Shown: positions 25,702 through 34,328 of the stretch, one piece after another
How the letters are laid out: the number at the start of each line of letters is the position of its first letter
Numbering within the stretch: position 1 is the first letter of the stretch
NCBI RefSeq assembly: GCF_003234115.2
Contig: NZ_CP126251.1
Location: 186,001-250,000 of the forward strand
Reading direction: 5' to 3'
Source of the DNA: Curtobacterium sp. MCPF17_002
Lineage (GTDB): Bacteria; Actinomycetota; Actinomycetes; Actinomycetales; Microbacteriaceae
Length of the DNA: 64,000 nucleotides
Program-made: the position numbers and the translations under genes
The notes under the pieces: model-generated
Database searches by the model: none
The model's input: the letters and a program-made list of their open reading frames with translations, nothing else
Told to the model about the DNA's origin: nothing

Positions 25702-25745
25702 ACCGTAGGCCTCCGAGCTCATCGACGTCAATTTCCTCAGGAAAT
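25702..25745 (-). promoter_or_regulatory. GH106 promoter with overlapping 15-bp palindrome
   Basis: On the minus strand -35 TTGACG (25731-25726) and -10 TACGGT (25707-25702) are 18 bp apart. A perfect palindrome ATTTCCTCAGGAAAT (25731-25745) touches the -35 box and is the likely operator, perhaps of the adjacent MarR protein. Confidence 0.6.
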
Positions 25746-25785
25746 CAACAACGTTCCGTAAGCAGCAAGAATCCTGCCCGTTCCC

Positions 25786-25840
25786 TTGTGGCCGCGTCGG
25801 GCTCCGGGCTACAGTTCCGCCGACTGGTTGAACCGTTTCA
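25786..25840 (+). promoter_or_regulatory. MFS promoter with LacI-type operator
   Basis: -35 TTGTGG (25786-25791), 18-bp spacer, -10 TACAGT (25810-25815). The sequence TTGAACCGTTTCA (25828-25840) follows the predicted start and has the CG-centred symmetry of LacI-family operators. It resembles the iol-locus operators at 33050-33081. Confidence 0.55.
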
Positions 25841-25924
25841 CCAGTGCCGGCCAGACGTTCAAGGGAGAACGCAGTGAACTGACTTCAGCACCCCCGCCCG
25901 TGGTGGGTCGCCACCGTCTCGGGC

Positions 25925-27202
25925 ATGGCGTCGTACATCGACGCCGCCGCCATCGTGAGTTCGGGCACCGCGCTCGTGCTCTACCAGCAGTCCATCGGCG
26001 TCACCGGCGCGCAGATCGGAGTCCTCTCCGGTGCGCTCACGTTCTGCATCGCGATCGGAGCGCTCACGGGTGGCCGCCTCGGAGACCTCTTCGGTCGTCG
26101 AGCGGTCTTCATCGTGACGATGGCGATGACCGTGATCGGGGCGTCAGTGCTGGTGGCGAGCCCCGGCTTCACCGGGCTGCTCATCGGGACGATCCTGGTC
26201 GGACTCGGGACCGGAGCCGACCTCCCGGTCTCACTCGCGACGATCGCCGAAGCGGCCACCGACGAGAACCGGGGCAAGCTCGTCGGGTTCTCGCAGGTGC
26301 TCTGGTTCGCGGGCATCCTCGCGACCTACGCGATCTCCACCGCTGTCGGCGACCTCGGTCGGGTCGGGGGCCAGATCATGTTCGCCCACGTCGGCGTGGT
26401 CGCTCTCGTGGTCCTCGTCCTCCGGTTCACGATCCCGGAGTCTGCGGCCTGGTCTGACGCGCGGGACGAGAAGGCCGCCGGCGTCACGACCGTCCGCGCA
26501 TCTCGCCACGGCCTCCGCGACGTCCTCACGCAGCGGATCTTCCTGGTCCCGTTCCTCGCGCTGCTCGTCTTCTACACGTTCACGAACCTGGGCGCGAACA
26601 CCGGCGGACAGTTCGGCGCCTACGTCGCGGTGAACGTGGTCGGACTCTCGGTCCCGTTCTTCTCGACGATGAACCTCGTCAGCGTGCCGGTCGGCATGCT
26701 CCTCGCGTTCTGGTTCATGCGGGTCGTCGACAGTCGTCTCCGCATGCCGTTCTACGTGGTCGGAGCGGTCTGCCTGGTCGTGAGCTACGGGCTGCCGCTC
26801 GTCTTCGGGTTCTCGCTCCCCACCCTCGTTGCGATGCTGGCGTTCGGCGCGGTGGGCAATGCGTTCGCCTTCGAGGCGATCATGAAGATCTGGTCGCAGG
26901 AGTCGTTCCCGACGCTGCTCCGAGGCTCGGTCCAGGGCACCGTCATCGCGGTCGCTCGTGTCGCTGCGGCCCTCCTCGCCCTCGTGACGCCGCTGCTCCT
27001 CGACCATCCTGAGGTGATGTACGGCATCCTGACCGCGCTCGTCGCCGTTGGCGTCGTCGTCGGTTGGCTCGCGTTCCACCGTGCGGTGTTCAACGCGTTC
27101 ACGATCGAGGGCAAGGACCTCGCTGACGCTCAGGAGGCGCTCTTCGCCGCCGGACTGCGCGATGACGCCCCGGCTGCGGCAGCCCGACGCGACCGGCGCT
27201 GA
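25925..27202 (+). CDS. MFS transporter with a disrupted or re-initiated N-terminus
   Basis: A 425-residue permease (from the ATG at 25925) with about eleven to twelve membrane segments. The MFS loop signature is GGRLGDLFGRRAVF near residue 55. The ending ESFPTLLRGSVQG near residue 330 is typical of sugar/organic-acid MFS carriers. The best Shine-Dalgarno (AAGGGAG) precedes a GTG at 25874 that is in the same frame, but the third codon is TGA. The ten following codons still read like the natural start (LQHPRPWWVATVSG). So either a nonsense mutation removed the normal start, or ribosomes re-initiate at 25925, losing part of the first membrane segment. The gene is otherwise intact. Confidence 0.75.
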   Translation: MASYIDAAAIVSSGTALVLYQQSIGVTGAQIGVLSGALTFCIAIGALTGGRLGDLFGRRAVFIVTMAMTVIGASVLVASPGFTGLLIGTILVGLGTGADLPVSLATIAEAATDENRGKLVGFSQVLWFAGILATYAISTAVGDLGRVGGQIMFAHVGVVALVVLVLRFTIPESAAWSDARDEKAAGVTTVRASRHGLRDVLTQRIFLVPFLALLVFYTFTNLGANTGGQFGAYVAVNVVGLSVPFFSTMNLVSVPVGMLLAFWFMRVVDSRLRMPFYVVGAVCLVVSYGLPLVFGFSLPTLVAMLAFGAVGNAFAFEAIMKIWSQESFPTLLRGSVQGTVIAVARVAAALLALVTPLLLDHPEVMYGILTALVAVGVVVGWLAFHRAVFNAFTIEGKDLADAQEALFAAGLRDDAPAAAARRDRR

Positions 27203-27247
27203 TCCGCGGTCCGTCAGTGCGGCTCTCGTCGTGGGCGGACGACGACG

Positions 27248-27279
27248 GGAGGCCCGTGGCGGCGTCGCCACGGGCCTCC
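27248..27279. terminator. bidirectional hairpin terminator
   Basis: A perfect 14-bp stem (27248-27261 with 27266-27279) framed by GGAGGC and GCCTCC, between the convergent MFS and ABC ATPase genes. Confidence 0.85.
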
Positions 27280-27322
27280 AGTCCGCCTGTCCCACGTTCT
27301 CGGGCCGTCGGCCGACGGCCCG

Positions 27323-28219
27323 TCAGGCGCCCGGGACGACCTCTGCTGCGCGGATCTCCTCGATCCGTTCGGACTGACCACCGACCTGCTCGAGCTCGTG
27401 CGCGAGCTCCTCGAGTTCGGCGCCGCCGGCCATCATCCCCGTGAGCTCGGGAAGGGTGATGCTGCTCTTCTCGAAGTACCCGATGCTCTTCCCCCGCCGG
27501 AGGAGCAGGAAGCGGTCGCCCACCGGGTACGCGTGGTGCGGGTTGTGGGTGATGAAGATGACCCCGAGTCCACGGTCCCGGGCACGGAGGATGTACTTCA
27601 GCACGACACCGGACTGCTTCACGCCGAGGGCGGCGGTCGGCTCGTCGAGGATGAGTGCCTTGGCACCGAAGTACACCGCGCGGGCGATCGCGACGCACTG
27701 CTTCTCACCACCCGACAGCGTCCCGATGGGCTGGTCGACGTCACGCAGGTCGATGCCCATGTCGAGGAGCTCCTGCTTGGTGATGCGCTTCATCGCGGTG
27801 ACGTCGAGCATGCCCAGCTTGTTGCGGAGCTCCGAACCGAGGAAGAAGTTCCGCCAGATCGGCATCAGCGGCACGACGGCGAGGTCCTGGTAGACGGCCG
27901 CGATGCCCGCGTCGAGGGCGTCGCGCGGGGACGAGAGCTTCCGGTCCTCGCCCATGATCGAGAACGTGCCGGCATCGTGCTGGTGGAGCCCGGCGATGAT
28001 CTTGATCAGGGTCGACTTGCCGGCGCCGTTGTCGCCGAGGACGCACGTGACGCGGCCGGCGTCGACGTCCATGGTGATGTCGGACAGCGCGATGACGTTG
28101 CCGTAGTGCTTCCCGACGTCGCGGAGGGCGATGAGGTGCGGTGCTCCGACGACGGTCTCGGAGGTCTCCGACACCGGTACCTCGACGACCTGTGTGGTGG
28201 GGTTCGCGATGTCCGACAT
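27323..28219 (-). CDS. sugar ABC transporter ATP-binding protein (single domain)
   Basis: A 298-residue ATPase of the simple-sugar (CUT2, RbsA-like) class with only one nucleotide-binding domain. Walker A is GDNGAGKST near residue 61, the signature is LSGGEKQ near residue 169, Walker B is [12 protein letters not shown], and the H-loop His is in [13 protein letters not shown]2 ATPases such as RbsA are usually two-domain; the single-domain form, as in FrcA, must dimerise. The ATG shares a base with the permease stop (TGATG). Its partners are the next two genes. It probably powers import of an inositol or related polyol, given the neighbouring iol genes. Confidence 0.88.
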   Translation of the reverse strand: MSDIANPTTQVVEVPVSETSETVVGAPHLIALRDVGKHYGNVIALSDITMDVDAGRVTCVLGDNGAGKSTLIKIIAGLHQHDAGTFSIMGEDRKLSSPRDALDAGIAAVYQDLAVVPLMPIWRNFFLGSELRNKLGMLDVTAMKRITKQELLDMGIDLRDVDQPIGTLSGGEKQCVAIARAVYFGAKALILDEPTAALGVKQSGVVLKYILRARDRGLGVIFITHNPHHAYPVGDRFLLLRRGKSIGYFEKSSITLPELTGMMAGGAELEELAHELEQVGGQSERIEEIRAAEVVPGA

Positions 28220-29259
28220 CACTTCTGCTCCGCTCGCTTCTTGACGATGAGGTTGATGATCGTGGCGAGCAGCAGCATGAGTCCGAGGAAGAACTTGAAC
28301 CAGTCCGGGTTCCACTGCGCGTAGACGATGCCCTTGTTCGCCATCCCGAAGATGAGGGCGCCGATCGCGCCGCCCACCGCGGAGCCGTACCCGCCGGTGA
28401 GCAGGCAGCCGCCGATCACCGCGGCGATGATGTAGAGGAACTCGTTCCCCACACCTTCGCCGGACTGCACGACGTTGAAGGCGAAGAGGTTGTGCATGCC
28501 GCCGATCCACGCGCAGAACCCGACGCCCATGAACAGGCCGATCTTCGTCTTCGTGACGGGGACCCCGACGGCGCGGGCCGCGTTCTCGTCTCCGCCCACC
28601 GCGAAGATCCAGTTGCCCACCCGGGTCCGGAGGAGGATCCAGGACGCGACGATCACGAGTGCGATCCAGATGAAGACGGTGATCTTCACGGTGATGCCGA
28701 AGACCGGGACGTCCGCGGCGAAGATCTGCTCGGCCACCGAGAACCCGTCGAGCTGGGACACGTCGAGCGTCGAGACCGAGCCGGACACCAGGCGCGTCAC
28801 CGCGAGGTTGAGACCGGTGAGCATGAGGAACGTGGCGAGGGTGACGATGAACGACGGCAGCTTCGTGCGGACGAGGATCCACCCGTTGACGAACCCGACG
28901 CCGAGCGAGAAGACCAGGCCGAGGAAGACGCCCACCCAGACGTTCGTGGAGAAGTACCAGGCGAACAGGCTCGCGGTGAGGGAGGAGGAGATCACGGCCA
29001 CACCGGCGGACAGGTCGAACTCGCCGCCGATCATGAGGAGTGCGACACCGACGGCCATGATCCCGATGGTCGACGAGCCGTACAGGATCGTCGAGATCGA
29101 GTCGGGCTGGACGAAGACGGGGGCGATGATCGCGAAGAACGCGAACATCGCGATCGCACCGACGACCGCACCGACCTCCGGGCGGCCGAGGAGCTTCCGG
29201 ACGGGGCTTCGTGCAGCGAGTCGCTCGTCCCCGGCGGGGACGATGCTGGCGGCCGTCAC
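28219..29259 (-). CDS. sugar ABC transporter permease (CUT2 type)
   Basis: A 346-residue permease of the branched-chain/ribose (BPD_transp_2) type with eight to ten membrane segments. Conserved phrases are [16 protein letters not shown] near residue 73 and [15 protein letters not shown] near residue 218, both typical of RbsC-like subunits. The GTG start overlaps the stop of the binding-protein gene (GTGA), and its stop shares a base with the ATPase start, so all three subunits are translationally coupled. Confidence 0.9.
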   Translation of the reverse strand: MTAASIVPAGDERLAARSPVRKLLGRPEVGAVVGAIAMFAFFAIIAPVFVQPDSISTILYGSSTIGIMAVGVALLMIGGEFDLSAGVAVISSSLTASLFAWYFSTNVWVGVFLGLVFSLGVGFVNGWILVRTKLPSFIVTLATFLMLTGLNLAVTRLVSGSVSTLDVSQLDGFSVAEQIFAADVPVFGITVKITVFIWIALVIVASWILLRTRVGNWIFAVGGDENAARAVGVPVTKTKIGLFMGVGFCAWIGGMHNLFAFNVVQSGEGVGNEFLYIIAAVIGGCLLTGGYGSAVGGAIGALIFGMANKGIVYAQWNPDWFKFFLGLMLLLATIINLIVKKRAEQK

Positions 29260-30248
29260 CGGAGACCGTCCTCGGCGTACTGCAGGACCTTGCCGATGTT
29301 CGACTTGTCGACGATCGCGGGCCCGGTGAGCGTCGGCTTGCCGCCGCCGAGGACGAACCCGCCCTGCTTGTAGAGGACGATCGAGTCGATCGACTCGTAG
29401 CCCTGCATGAACGGCTGCTGGTCGACCGTGAACAGGACGTCGCCGGACTTGATGCTCTTCGCGAGGGTGGCGTTGAGGTCGAAGGACGCGACCTTGATGT
29501 CACTGCCTGCGGCCTTCACCGCCTTGAGGATCACCGCGGTGTACGGGGCGCCGAGTCCGACGATCACGTCGGCGCTGCTGTCCGCCTGGAGCTTCGCGGT
29601 CACGGTCGACTGCACGGCGCTGTTGTCTGTGCCGTTGACGTAGAGGGTCTCGGTGTCGGGGAGGATCTTCTTGATGCCGCCGCAGCGGGCTTCGAGTGCG
29701 ACGTTGCCCTGCTCCTGGATGACGCAGACGGGCTTCGAGAGCCCCTGCGCCTTGAGCTCGTTGCCGACCGCCTCGCCGGCGACGGACTCGTCCTGACCGA
29801 AGTGCGCCAGGATCCCGAGCGCCGAGTAGGCGTCGCTGCCGGAGTTGAAGGAGACGACGGGGATGCCGGCCTTCTCGGCTGCCTGCACCGAGCTCTTCAG
29901 GGCGTCGGGCTTCGCGAGGGAGACCGCGATGCCGTCCACCTTCTGGTCCGTGTACTGCTGGACGAGCTGCGCTTGCTTCGAGCCGTCCGGGTCGGAGGCG
30001 TAGAGGAGCTTGACGCCGTCCTTCTTCGCGGCGTCCTCGGCACCCTTCCGGACGATGTCCCAGAAGGTGTCCCCGGGGGCGGCGTGCGTGACGAGGGCGA
30101 TGGTGAGGCCGGAGTCCTTGCTGGTCCCGCCGGCCGAGTCGTCGTCACTCGACGCGACACGACCCCCCTGCGAGGAACAACCGGCGAGGACGAGGGCACT
30201 GGCCGCGAGTGCGGCGGTGATGCCCATGACTGCAGAGATGCGCTTCAC
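29256..30248 (-). CDS. sugar-binding lipoprotein (CUT2 ABC transporter)
   Basis: A 330-residue periplasmic-binding-protein-like lipoprotein. The signal peptide ends in the lipobox LAGC, with Cys at residue 24, so it is anchored to the outer face of the membrane. The mature part matches the ribose/inositol-binding type-1 fold ([55 protein letters not shown]). Context with iol genes suggests inositol or a methylated inositol as ligand. The GTG has an AAGGAG Shine-Dalgarno eight bases upstream. It is the first gene of the three-gene operon. Confidence 0.9.
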   Translation of the reverse strand: MKRISAVMGITAALAASALVLAGCSSQGGRVASSDDDSAGGTSKDSGLTIALVTHAAPGDTFWDIVRKGAEDAAKKDGVKLLYASDPDGSKQAQLVQQYTDQKVDGIAVSLAKPDALKSSVQAAEKAGIPVVSFNSGSDAYSALGILAHFGQDESVAGEAVGNELKAQGLSKPVCVIQEQGNVALEARCGGIKKILPDTETLYVNGTDNSAVQSTVTAKLQADSSADVIVGLGAPYTAVILKAVKAAGSDIKVASFDLNATLAKSIKSGDVLFTVDQQPFMQGYESIDSIVLYKQGGFVLGGGKPTLTGPAIVDKSNIGKVLQYAEDGLR

Positions 30249-30307
30249 GGAAGACTCCTTTGTCCAGTGGTTCCGCTGTGGTGCTCGGGTTGCAGGGGCC
30301 GGTCAGG

Positions 30308-30447
30308 TTGACGAGTATCAACATCCGCGTCAATTCTCACCTGATGGCGTGTCTGTCCGGCTGACGGTATAGCGGATCTCCGCGCACCACAAGGATGGGA
30401 CCGATCTGGAACGAATTGCGTGCCCTCTGTTACACTCTGAACAGTTC
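30308..30447. promoter_or_regulatory. divergent promoter region with two inverted repeats
   Basis: The 254-bp gap between the binding protein (-) and the MFS transporter (+) holds GTTGA-N6-TCAAC (30308-30322) on the left. On the right a -10-like TACACT (30431-30436) is followed by GAACAGTTC (30439-30447). Both repeats look like regulator sites. The -35 elements are not clear. Confidence 0.45.
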
Positions 30448-30502
30448 GTCCGGTGTGTGAGAAGAAGCGCCAGACGTTCCCGACCATGACGAAGGAGTCT
30501 TG

Positions 30503-31981
30503 ATGTCCGGACAGATCCCATCGCGCGAAGCCACCGAGCTCCCGCGCCTCACGAGCGGACCCCATCGCAAGCGCATCGGCCTGATCTCGGTCGTGGCCTG
30601 CCTCGGCGGTCTGCTGTTCGGGTACGACACCGGCGTCAGCAACGGCGCCGAGATCTCGATCCAGTCGCAGCTCGGACTCGACGACATCGGCCTCGGGGTG
30701 GTGATCTCGTCGCTCGTCTTCGCGGCGGCGGTCGGCGGCCTCGTCGGCGGTCCGGTGTCCGATCGCATCGGACGTCGATCGACCATCATCGCGATGGCGG
30801 TGTTCTTCTTCTGCGGCACCCTGCTGGCGGTGTTCTCCCCGAACTTCGAGGTCCTGCTCGCCGGACGCATCACCGTCGGGCTCGCGGTGGGAGCCGCGTC
30901 GATCGTCGTGCCCGTCTACCTGGCCGAGCTCGCTCCGCTCGAGATCCGCGGGATGATCACCGGTCGGAACGAGCTCGCGATCGTGAGCGGCCAGCTCGCC
31001 GCGTTCGTCGTCAACGCGGTCATCGGCATCGTGCTCGGTGACGAGGGCGGCGTCTGGCGAGTGATGTTCTTCATCTGCGCCATCCCCGCCGCCGCACTGT
31101 TCATCGGCATGCTCCGGATGCCGGAGTCGCCGCGCTGGCTGGTCGAGCACGGTCACGAGGCGCGCGCGCTCGAGATCCTCAAGACCGTCCGGAACGAGGA
31201 CCGTGCCGAGGCCGAGCTCGCCGAGATCCGTCGCGTCACGTCCGAGGAGCCGAGCGAGACGCGGCTCAACGGCCTGAAGGCCCTGCTGTCGAGCCGCTGG
31301 TTGATCCGGATCGTGTTGATCGGGTGCGGTGTCGCCGTCGCGCAGCAGGTGACCGGGATCAACTCGATCATGTACTACGGCCAGCGCATCCTCATCGAGT
31401 CCGGGTTCGGTGCCAACGCTGCCCTGATCGCGAACATCGCACCGGGGATCCTCGCGGTGGTCGGTGGACTGATCGCGCTCCGGAACATGGACCGGGTCGA
31501 CCGTCGGAAGACGTTCATCCTCGGCCTCTCCCTCACGACCACGTGTCACATCCTGATCGGGGTGTCGTCGGTCGTCATCCCGGACGGCAGCCCGATCCGT
31601 CCGTACGTGCTGCTCTTCCTGATCTGCGCGTTCGTGCTGTCCATGCAGTCGTGCCTCAACATCGCCGTCTGGGTCTGGCTCGCCGAGATCTTCCCGCTGA
31701 ACATGCGCGGTCTCGGCACCGGCATCGCGGCGTTCGCCGGCTGGCTCATGAACGGCGTCCTCGCCCTCTACGTGCCGTCGCTCATCGAGGGTGTCGGCAT
31801 CACGGGGACGTTCTTCCTCTTCGCCCTGATCGGAGCCATCGCCCTGGTGTTCATCGTGACGCAGGTCCCCGAGACCCGCGGATGGTCGCTCGAGAAGCTC
31901 GAGGAAGAGGTCACGACGGGCGCGATCTACATCGACACCATCAAGGGCAAGGCGAAGCGGGCCGGTCGCGTCGAGCGCTGA
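30503..31981 (+). CDS. MFS sugar porter, probable inositol transporter (IolT-like)
   Basis: A 492-residue twelve-segment permease of the sugar-porter family. The signatures are intact: GGLLFGYDTGVSNGA near residue 36, RIGRRSTII near residue 92, PESPRWL near residue 212, QQVTGINSIMYYG near residue 286 and PETRGWSLE near the end. Members import hexoses or myo-inositol by proton symport; the neighbouring iol genes favour inositol. The ATG at 30503 has a GAAGGAG Shine-Dalgarno. The LacI gene follows 21 bp downstream on the same strand. Confidence 0.85.
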   Translation: MSGQIPSREATELPRLTSGPHRKRIGLISVVACLGGLLFGYDTGVSNGAEISIQSQLGLDDIGLGVVISSLVFAAAVGGLVGGPVSDRIGRRSTIIAMAVFFFCGTLLAVFSPNFEVLLAGRITVGLAVGAASIVVPVYLAELAPLEIRGMITGRNELAIVSGQLAAFVVNAVIGIVLGDEGGVWRVMFFICAIPAAALFIGMLRMPESPRWLVEHGHEARALEILKTVRNEDRAEAELAEIRRVTSEEPSETRLNGLKALLSSRWLIRIVLIGCGVAVAQQVTGINSIMYYGQRILIESGFGANAALIANIAPGILAVVGGLIALRNMDRVDRRKTFILGLSLTTTCHILIGVSSVVIPDGSPIRPYVLLFLICAFVLSMQSCLNIAVWVWLAEIFPLNMRGLGTGIAAFAGWLMNGVLALYVPSLIEGVGITGTFFLFALIGAIALVFIVTQVPETRGWSLEKLEEEVTTGAIYIDTIKGKAKRAGRVER

Positions 31982-32002
31982 CCGTGCTGCAAGATGTGGA
32001 GC

Positions 32003-33025
32003 ATGGCTGACGACGGGTCCACCACGGCGACGCGTCGAGCGACCATGCGCGACGTCGCCGACCGCGCGGCCGTCTCCAAGTCCCTGGTCTCCCTCGCGTT
32101 CAGCTCACCGGGTTCGGTGGGTCCGGAGCGCCTCCGCCGCATCCTGGAAGCGGCGGAGGCCCTGGGCTTCCGACCGAACCGGGTCGCCCGGTCGTTGAAC
32201 GGCGCACGGGACGACTTCGTCGGCATCCTGGTCGCGGACTCCCGGAACCCCGTGCTGGCCGAGGTCGTGGACGCCGCTCGGGTGTCGCTGGCCGCGGGTG
32301 GCCGACTCGGGCTGATGACCAGTGCGGTACTGCCCGACGGTTCGTCTCGCCCTCGTCTGGACCTCGACGCGGTGGCGATGCTCGGCGACCTGCAGCCCTC
32401 CGGACTCATCGTCGTGGGCTCGGTGCCGAGCATGGACCGCGTGGTCCAGGCGATGGGGGCCGCGCGCATCGTGATCGCCAGCGCGCGCCCCGGCCGGCTC
32501 GCCGGGGCCGCCACGGTCCGGGGCGACGACGAGGTGGGGATCCGGCTCGTCATCGAGCACCTCGTCGGGCTCGGGCACCAGCGGATCGGGCACGTCGGCG
32601 GCGCCGGGGGACGCGTGGCCACCGGCCGTGCGTCGGCCTTCGGCGCGGCCATGCGGGAGCGCGGACTCGACGGCAGCGTGGTCGCGGAGAGCGACTTCTC
32701 GGAAGCGGCGGGTTTCCGTGCGGCGCAGGAGCTGCTCGACCGGGACGACCCGCCGACGGCGATCACCGCCGTGAACGACCTGTCCGCGATCGGTGTGATG
32801 GCGGCCGTCCGGCAGCGGGGCCGCGCTGCCTCCGTCGCGGTCACCGGGTACGACAACACGTACCTGGCTGCCCTCGGTGCGGTCGACCTGACGTCGGTCG
32901 ACCCGGACAACGCGGCCATCGGACGACGCGCCGCCGAACTCCTGCTCTCGGACCAGGACCCCGGCGAGGTGCTCATCGCGCCGACGCTGCGTGTCCGGTC
33001 CTCCTCGGTGCCGCCCAGCGGTTGA
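32003..33025 (+). CDS. LacI family regulator of the inositol locus
   Basis: A 340-residue LacI/GalR regulator. The N-terminal HTH is ATMRDVADRAAVSKSLVSLAF (split over residues 15-36) with the hinge-helix RPNRVARSL near residue 58. The ligand-binding domain has VGILVADSRNPVLAEVVD and ends in SVDPDNAAIGRRAAELL. An ATG at 31994 in the same frame would add three residues. It lies between the transporter and the dehydrogenase operon. The tandem operators downstream (33050-33081) are its likely target, with inositol or a breakdown product as inducer. Confidence 0.88.
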   Translation: MADDGSTTATRRATMRDVADRAAVSKSLVSLAFSSPGSVGPERLRRILEAAEALGFRPNRVARSLNGARDDFVGILVADSRNPVLAEVVDAARVSLAAGGRLGLMTSAVLPDGSSRPRLDLDAVAMLGDLQPSGLIVVGSVPSMDRVVQAMGAARIVIASARPGRLAGAATVRGDDEVGIRLVIEHLVGLGHQRIGHVGGAGGRVATGRASAFGAAMRERGLDGSVVAESDFSEAAGFRAAQELLDRDDPPTAITAVNDLSAIGVMAAVRQRGRAASVAVTGYDNTYLAALGAVDLTSVDPDNAAIGRRAAELLLSDQDPGEVLIAPTLRVRSSSVPPSG

Positions 33026-33081
33026 CACCGACGAGATCGCGGTCGTACATTGAACCGGTCCAAGATTTTGGACCGGTTCAA
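33022..33081 (+). promoter_or_regulatory. iol promoter with two tandem LacI operators
   Basis: -35 TTGACA (33022-33027), 18-bp spacer, -10 TACATT (33046-33051). Operator 1 TTGAACCGGTCCAA (33050-33063) overlaps the -10 end and operator 2 TTGGACCGGTTCAA (33068-33081) follows after GATT. Each is a near-palindrome centred on CG and together they form a perfect 14-4-14 inverted repeat. Repressor binding would block RNA polymerase. Confidence 0.85.
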
Positions 33082-33110
33082 AATCCTCGCCAGGAAGCAA
33101 AGGAGCACCC

Positions 33111-34328
33111 GTGGCAGAGAACAGCGCGCCCCGCTCGGTCGGAGTCGGGCTCATCAGTGTCGGCTGGATGGGGCGCCTGCACTCGCGCTCCTACGCCCTC
33201 CTCCCGCTCGTGTACCCGGAGCTCGGGATCCGCCCCCGCCTCGTGGTCGCCGCCGACGTCGCACCGGCCGGCCGCGACCACGCGAAGGACGTCCTCGGGT
33301 ACGAGAAGGTCGTCTCGGACTACCGGGACGTGCTGAACGACCCAGAGGTCGACGTCGTGTCGATCTGCGCCCCGAACTCGCTGCACGCCGAGATCGGCAT
33401 CGCGGCTGCCGAAGCCGGCAAGCCGTTCTGGATCGAGAAGCCGGTCGGCCGTGGCGCCGAGGAGACCGAGGCGGTCGCCGCCGCCGCCGATGCGGCCGGT
33501 GTCGCGACGACGATCGGCTTCAACTACCGTCACGTCCCGGCGGTCCAGCACGCACGCCAGCTCATCCTCGACGGGTCGCTCGGACGGATCACCAACGTCC
33601 GTGGCCGCTTCTTCGGCGGGTTCTCCTCGAACCCGGACGACCCGCTGACCTGGCGCTTCGTCCGCGCCACCTCGGGCAGCGGCGTCCTCGGCGACCTGAT
33701 GGGTCACCTCGTCGACCTCATGCACTACGTCCTCGGGCCGATCGGCTCCATATCGGCCGCGACCGGCACGTACCTCACCGAGCGGCCGGGCCTCCCCGGC
33801 ACGCCGGACGCGGGCAAGATGCTCGCGGTCGAGAACGAGGACTACGCCACCATGCTCGTCCGGTTCGGTGACTCCGCGGTGGGCGCCGGAGCGATCGGCA
33901 ACCTCGAAGCATCCCGCATCGCGGTGGGGCCCCGGTCCGAGTACGCGTTCGAGGTGTTCGGCACCGAGGGCTCGCTCCGGTGGGACTTCGAACGGCTCAA
34001 CGAGCTCGAGGTCGCCCTCGCCCGCACCGGGCCGCACGTCGGCTACACCCGTGCGTTCGCCGACGGCTACTTCCCCGACTACTCCCGCTTCCAGCCGAGC
34101 TCCGGCACGAGCATGGGCTACGACGACCTCAAGGTCATCGAGGCAGCGAAGTTCCTCACCGCGGCCACCGGTGGCGAGGCGACCGGCTCGAACATCCACG
34201 ACGCCGTCGCCTCGGCCCGGGTGCTGAGCGCCGCCGAGGAGTCCGCCGAGTCCGGCCAGTGGGTCGACCTGCCCGTCGAAGCGGGCACCACCGCCAACAC
34301 GCGCACCGCCGAGGGAGCGCACGCATGA
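33111..34328 (+). CDS. Gfo/Idh/MocA family oxidoreductase
   Basis: A 405-residue NAD(P)-dependent dehydrogenase. The Rossmann motif is VGLISVGWMGRLHSRSYALL (about residues 12-31). The catalytic Lys lies in PFWIEKPVGRG near residue 106 and the His in GDLMGHLVDLMHYVLG near residue 198. The ending matches the family's C-terminal domain. Relatives oxidise inositols, scyllo-inosose or other sugars. The GTG start has an AAGGAG Shine-Dalgarno and it is the first gene after the tandem LacI operators. The next gene overlaps by ATGA. Confidence 0.88.
   Translation: MAENSAPRSVGVGLISVGWMGRLHSRSYALLPLVYPELGIRPRLVVAADVAPAGRDHAKDVLGYEKVVSDYRDVLNDPEVDVVSICAPNSLHAEIGIAAAEAGKPFWIEKPVGRGAEETEAVAAAADAAGVATTIGFNYRHVPAVQHARQLILDGSLGRITNVRGRFFGGFSSNPDDPLTWRFVRATSGSGVLGDLMGHLVDLMHYVLGPIGSISAATGTYLTERPGLPGTPDAGKMLAVENEDYATMLVRFGDSAVGAGAIGNLEASRIAVGPRSEYAFEVFGTEGSLRWDFERLNELEVALARTGPHVGYTRAFADGYFPDYSRFQPSSGTSMGYDDLKVIEAAKFLTAATGGEATGSNIHDAVASARVLSAAEESAESGQWVDLPVEAGTTANTRTAEGAHA

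Noticed and set aside
22898..25708. Long plus-strand frame opposite the GH106 gene
   Set aside because: Composition is typical of a shadow frame, and the minus strand holds a coherent glycosidase with a good ribosome site.
21924..27202. Genomic island integrated at tRNA-Ser
   Set aside because: No integrase, no second copy of the tRNA 3' end and no change in base composition were seen downstream.
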